Source of the DNA: an uncultured Mollicutes bacterium
Lineage (GTDB): Bacteria; Bacillota_I; Bacilli_A; MAG-NZ
Direction of reading: 5' to 3'
Length of the DNA stretch: 14,610 nucleotides
Assembly (NCBI GenBank): GCA_913064935.1
Contig: CAJYBF010000004.1
Coordinates: forward strand, 1 to 14,610
Position numbers and translations under genes: made by a program. Of the stretch, positions 13,246 to 14,610 are shown piece after piece (position 1 is the first letter of the stretch; every line of letters starts with the position of its first letter). The notes below the pieces were generated by a model. That model was not told the origin of the DNA. It did no database searches and worked only from the letters and a program-made list of their open reading frames with translations.

Positions 13246-14130
13246 ATGAACTGGAAATTGAACATACAGGAAGTTATTAATTGGATTGATAACAACCTCG
13301 AGAGCGAGATATCCTTAAAGAAAATCAGTGACTACATTGGATATAGCGAGTTCCATACGTCTAGGAAGTTTAGCCACTACACAAACAGTACACTTCGAAG
13401 ATATATAATGCTTAGAAGATTATCTCAAGCAGAAAAAGAGTTGCGTGATAACAATGTTAGGATAATTGACATCGCATTCAAATACGGATTCCAATCTCAA
13501 GAGGCGTTTACAAAATCATTCTTTAATGCATTTTCTATCAACCCTGGAGAATATTCCAAAACTAAAAAACCAGTACCGTTCGTATTAAAAAAAGATGTGC
13601 TATTCCTGTTTGATATTCAAGCAAGGAGATCACGCATGATTGTTAAGCAACGGGCATATGTTCGACCTGAAGTTTCGTCTGAGACGCGGTTCTGCCGTCC
13701 TGAGGCACTGCTTTTGGATTGTTTCCGACTATGGTCACAAAGTCCTGATAATTATACCTATCTTAGTGGCTTGATTGCCCGGGAAGTGGGAAGGCCTCAT
13801 GCAGAGCGAAGCGCCAAGGCGATCAAACTGTTGGCGCATGTTCTGGGTTTGCACTCACGCCGAACGTTTTATCTGATGCACCCTGGAAGCAAGGGGGCCA
13901 CAGCTGACGAACGGGCGTTGCTGGCACTCATCGGGGCTGTTCTTCATAATCACCGGACACATGCAAATGCGATAGCGATGTGGCTATTGCCGGTCACATG
14001 TCACGGAACAGTGCTTGCCGTTGCGGGTGAATTAGGCCGCGCGTTTCGTGCAGGCGGCCTGGAGATTGCAAGGCCGCGGCATGCCGCCATGCAGAAAAAA
14101 GAACCCGTCCAAATACGCGCAGTGGCCTAA
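13246..14130 (+). CDS. AraC-family regulator DNA-binding part, continued in frame into unrelated proteobacterial sequence
   Basis: Residues about 8-104 form a complete AraC/XylS double helix-turn-helix: SLKKISDYIGYSEFHTSRKF (23-42) is the first HTH, RRLSQAEKEL the linker helix, and IIDIAFKYGFQSQEAFTKSF with SINPGEY (73-103) the second. The N-terminal HTH layout is like SoxS/Rob-type or GyrI-domain regulators, where an effector domain would follow. Instead, from about residue 120 (near 13,605-13,635) the composition changes sharply and the frame continues into the proteobacterial gene at 13636. The ATG at 13246 has AGGAGGG 6 bases upstream. I read the real gene as an AraC regulator truncated by a junction; the 294-residue fusion is probably artificial. 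Its position after the permease suggests, but does not show, control of purine genes. Confidence 0.7.
   Translation: MNWKLNIQEVINWIDNNLESEISLKKISDYIGYSEFHTSRKFSHYTNSTLRRYIMLRRLSQAEKELRDNNVRIIDIAFKYGFQSQEAFTKSFFNAFSINPGEYSKTKKPVPFVLKKDVLFLFDIQARRSRMIVKQRAYVRPEVSSETRFCRPEALLLDCFRLWSQSPDNYTYLSGLIAREVGRPHAERSAKAIKLLAHVLGLHSRRTFYLMHPGSKGATADERALLALIGAVLHNHRTHANAIAMWLLPVTCHGTVLAVAGELGRAFRAGGLEIARPRHAAMQKKEPVQIRAVA
13600..13635. other. Probable chimeric junction: Gram-positive DNA to proteobacterial DNA
   Basis: G+C rises from 35% in 13441-13500 to 58% in 13801-13860, and codon use switches from AT-ending to mixed. The AraC domain ends without its usual effector region, and a separate gene with its own AAGGAGA site (13623-13629) and ATG (13636) begins immediately after. 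No mobile-element end or direct repeat is visible. The breakpoint is estimated, not determined. Confidence 0.6.
13636..14130 (+). CDS. Uncharacterised proteobacterial protein, 164 residues
   Basis: An ATG at 13636 with AAGGAGA 6 bases upstream opens a 164-residue frame ending TAA at 14128-14130; this is preferred as an independent gene over the longer AraC fusion. I do not recognise the family. The protein is basic and mostly helical by appearance, with segments ALLLDCFRLWSQSPDNYTYL, SAKAIKLLAHVLGLHSRRTF and ALLALIGAVLHNHRTHANAI, no signal peptide and no clear transmembrane helix. The moderately high GC and the style of the neighbouring channel gene suggest an alphaproteobacterium. It converges on the channel gene with a 4-base overlap of stop codons. 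A role in replication, regulation or host-specific physiology cannot be chosen from sequence. Confidence 0.6.
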   Translation: MIVKQRAYVRPEVSSETRFCRPEALLLDCFRLWSQSPDNYTYLSGLIAREVGRPHAERSAKAIKLLAHVLGLHSRRTFYLMHPGSKGATADERALLALIGAVLHNHRTHANAIAMWLLPVTCHGTVLAVAGELGRAFRAGGLEIARPRHAAMQKKEPVQIRAVA

Positions 14131-14610
14131 CCGAATTTGGAAACCCGGTGCTTAGGCTTGTTGTTGTCAGGCTCTGTTGGGTGAGGGCGTAACACCGTCT
14201 TACCGCATTCCCTGCAGATTTCTGTCCCGGAAGCTATTTTTCTATACCCTGCTTTAAGCATGGTCGCCGCCTCATGGGGGCTGATGCCAAGTTCTTCTTG
14301 CATGGTTCTGAGCAGTTCATGTTCATCTGCATCAATGACACCCTCTTCAAGAACACTATCGACAACGTCTTCATATTTTTTGCGCCGATTATGTAAAGCT
14401 TCATTAAAGCCAGAGGCCAGAATACCGGCTGGCAGGGCGACCATGCCGACACTTACAATCCCAATAATGCCAGCGCAAATACGCCCAGCGACTGTATGCG
14501 GTACAACATCGCCGTAACCAATGGTGGGCATGGTAACCACCGCCCACCCAAGAGCATCAGGAATAGAGCCAAAACCCGCAGGCTGCGCAGAATGTCCAGC
14601 AACGTACAGA
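14127..14610 (-). CDS. Ion-channel protein with K+ selectivity filter, C-terminal part
   Basis: The minus-strand frame is open to the right edge: before the methionines near 14540 it continues as GFGSIPDALGWAVVTMPTIGYGD, so the gene begins outside the window. The pore helix and selectivity filter TIGYGD are followed by the inner helix (RICAGIIGIVSVGMVALPAGILASGF), the arrangement of bacterial voltage-gated-type or two-helix potassium channels in the inner membrane. The cytoplasmic tail is helical (about 75 residues, many charged) and ends with one CxxC pair in EICRECGKTVLR, half of a zinc-ribbon-like motif, then a basic end. The stop TAG (14129-14127) overlaps the neighbouring stop TAA. Channel identity is firm; gating type needs the missing N-terminus. 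Confidence 0.85.
   Translation of the reverse strand, partial: LYVAGHSAQPAGFGSIPDALGWAVVTMPTIGYGDVVPHTVAGRICAGIIGIVSVGMVALPAGILASGFNEALHNRRKKYEDVVDSVLEEGVIDADEHELLRTMQEELGISPHEAATMLKAGYRKIASGTEICRECGKTVLRPHPTEPDNNKPKHRVSKFG

Noticed and set aside
13246..14130. A novel fused regulator: AraC DNA-binding domain plus a new C-terminal domain
   Set aside because: Composition changes abruptly at about 13,620 and an independent start with ribosome binding site lies at 13,636; a junction explains it better than a domain fusion.
1..14610. Mobile element, prophage, CRISPR array, tRNA or rRNA explaining the mixed composition
   Set aside because: No transposase, integrase, terminal inverted repeats, direct target repeats, spaced repeats or structural RNA sequences were seen near either junction.

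Overview
The window joins DNA of three different compositions. (1) Positions 1 to about 675 read as Bacteroidota (Flavobacteriales-like): very AT-rich, an outer-membrane porin-like gene on the minus strand, and a TAnnTTTG-type promoter. (2) About 680 to 13,610 is one coherent low-GC Gram-positive segment (Bacillota or a Mollicutes-related anaerobe). It has strong AGGAGG-type ribosome binding sites, overlapping genes, sigma-A promoters and standard stop codons; TGA stops at least two genes, so it is not recoded to Trp. (3) About 13,620 to 14,610 has much higher GC (58% in 13801-13860 against 35% in 13441-13500) and proteobacterial-looking genes. Both boundaries fall inside genes whose conserved family sequence stops abruptly. 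I therefore read the window as a chimeric contig, with a 13 kb Gram-positive core and contaminating or misjoined ends, rather than natural gene fusions.

The core has two functional blocks. Block A (about 680-4507) handles tungstate/molybdate and the pyranopterin cofactor. A minus-strand operon tupA-tupB-tupC-moeA lies behind a leader that looks like a Moco/Tuco riboswitch, and the divergent plus-strand genes are moaB and a ThiF/MoeB-like E1 enzyme. Block B (4514-13161) handles purines. A tightly overlapped minus-strand operon runs small membrane protein - amidohydrolase (purine deaminase-like) - xdhB (FAD) - xdhC (2Fe-2S) - xdhA (Mo/W subunit) - adenine deaminase, ending at a hairpin terminator. 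An NCS2 purine permease is transcribed divergently and ends at a strong terminator. An AraC-type regulator follows and is cut at the right-hand junction.

The two blocks fit together. The permease brings in purine bases; adenine deaminase yields hypoxanthine; the amidohydrolase plausibly yields xanthine from guanine; and the three-subunit dehydrogenase oxidises hypoxanthine (and possibly xanthine). Block A supplies the metal and part of the cofactor pathway for that dehydrogenase. Because the transporter looks like the tungstate-selective Tup type, a tungsten-containing purine hydroxylase is a reasonable hypothesis. I found no rRNA, tRNA, CRISPR array, transposase or prophage gene. No stretch over 300 bases lacks a gene; the longest gaps (about 140-220 bases) are described as leaders, promoters or terminators.
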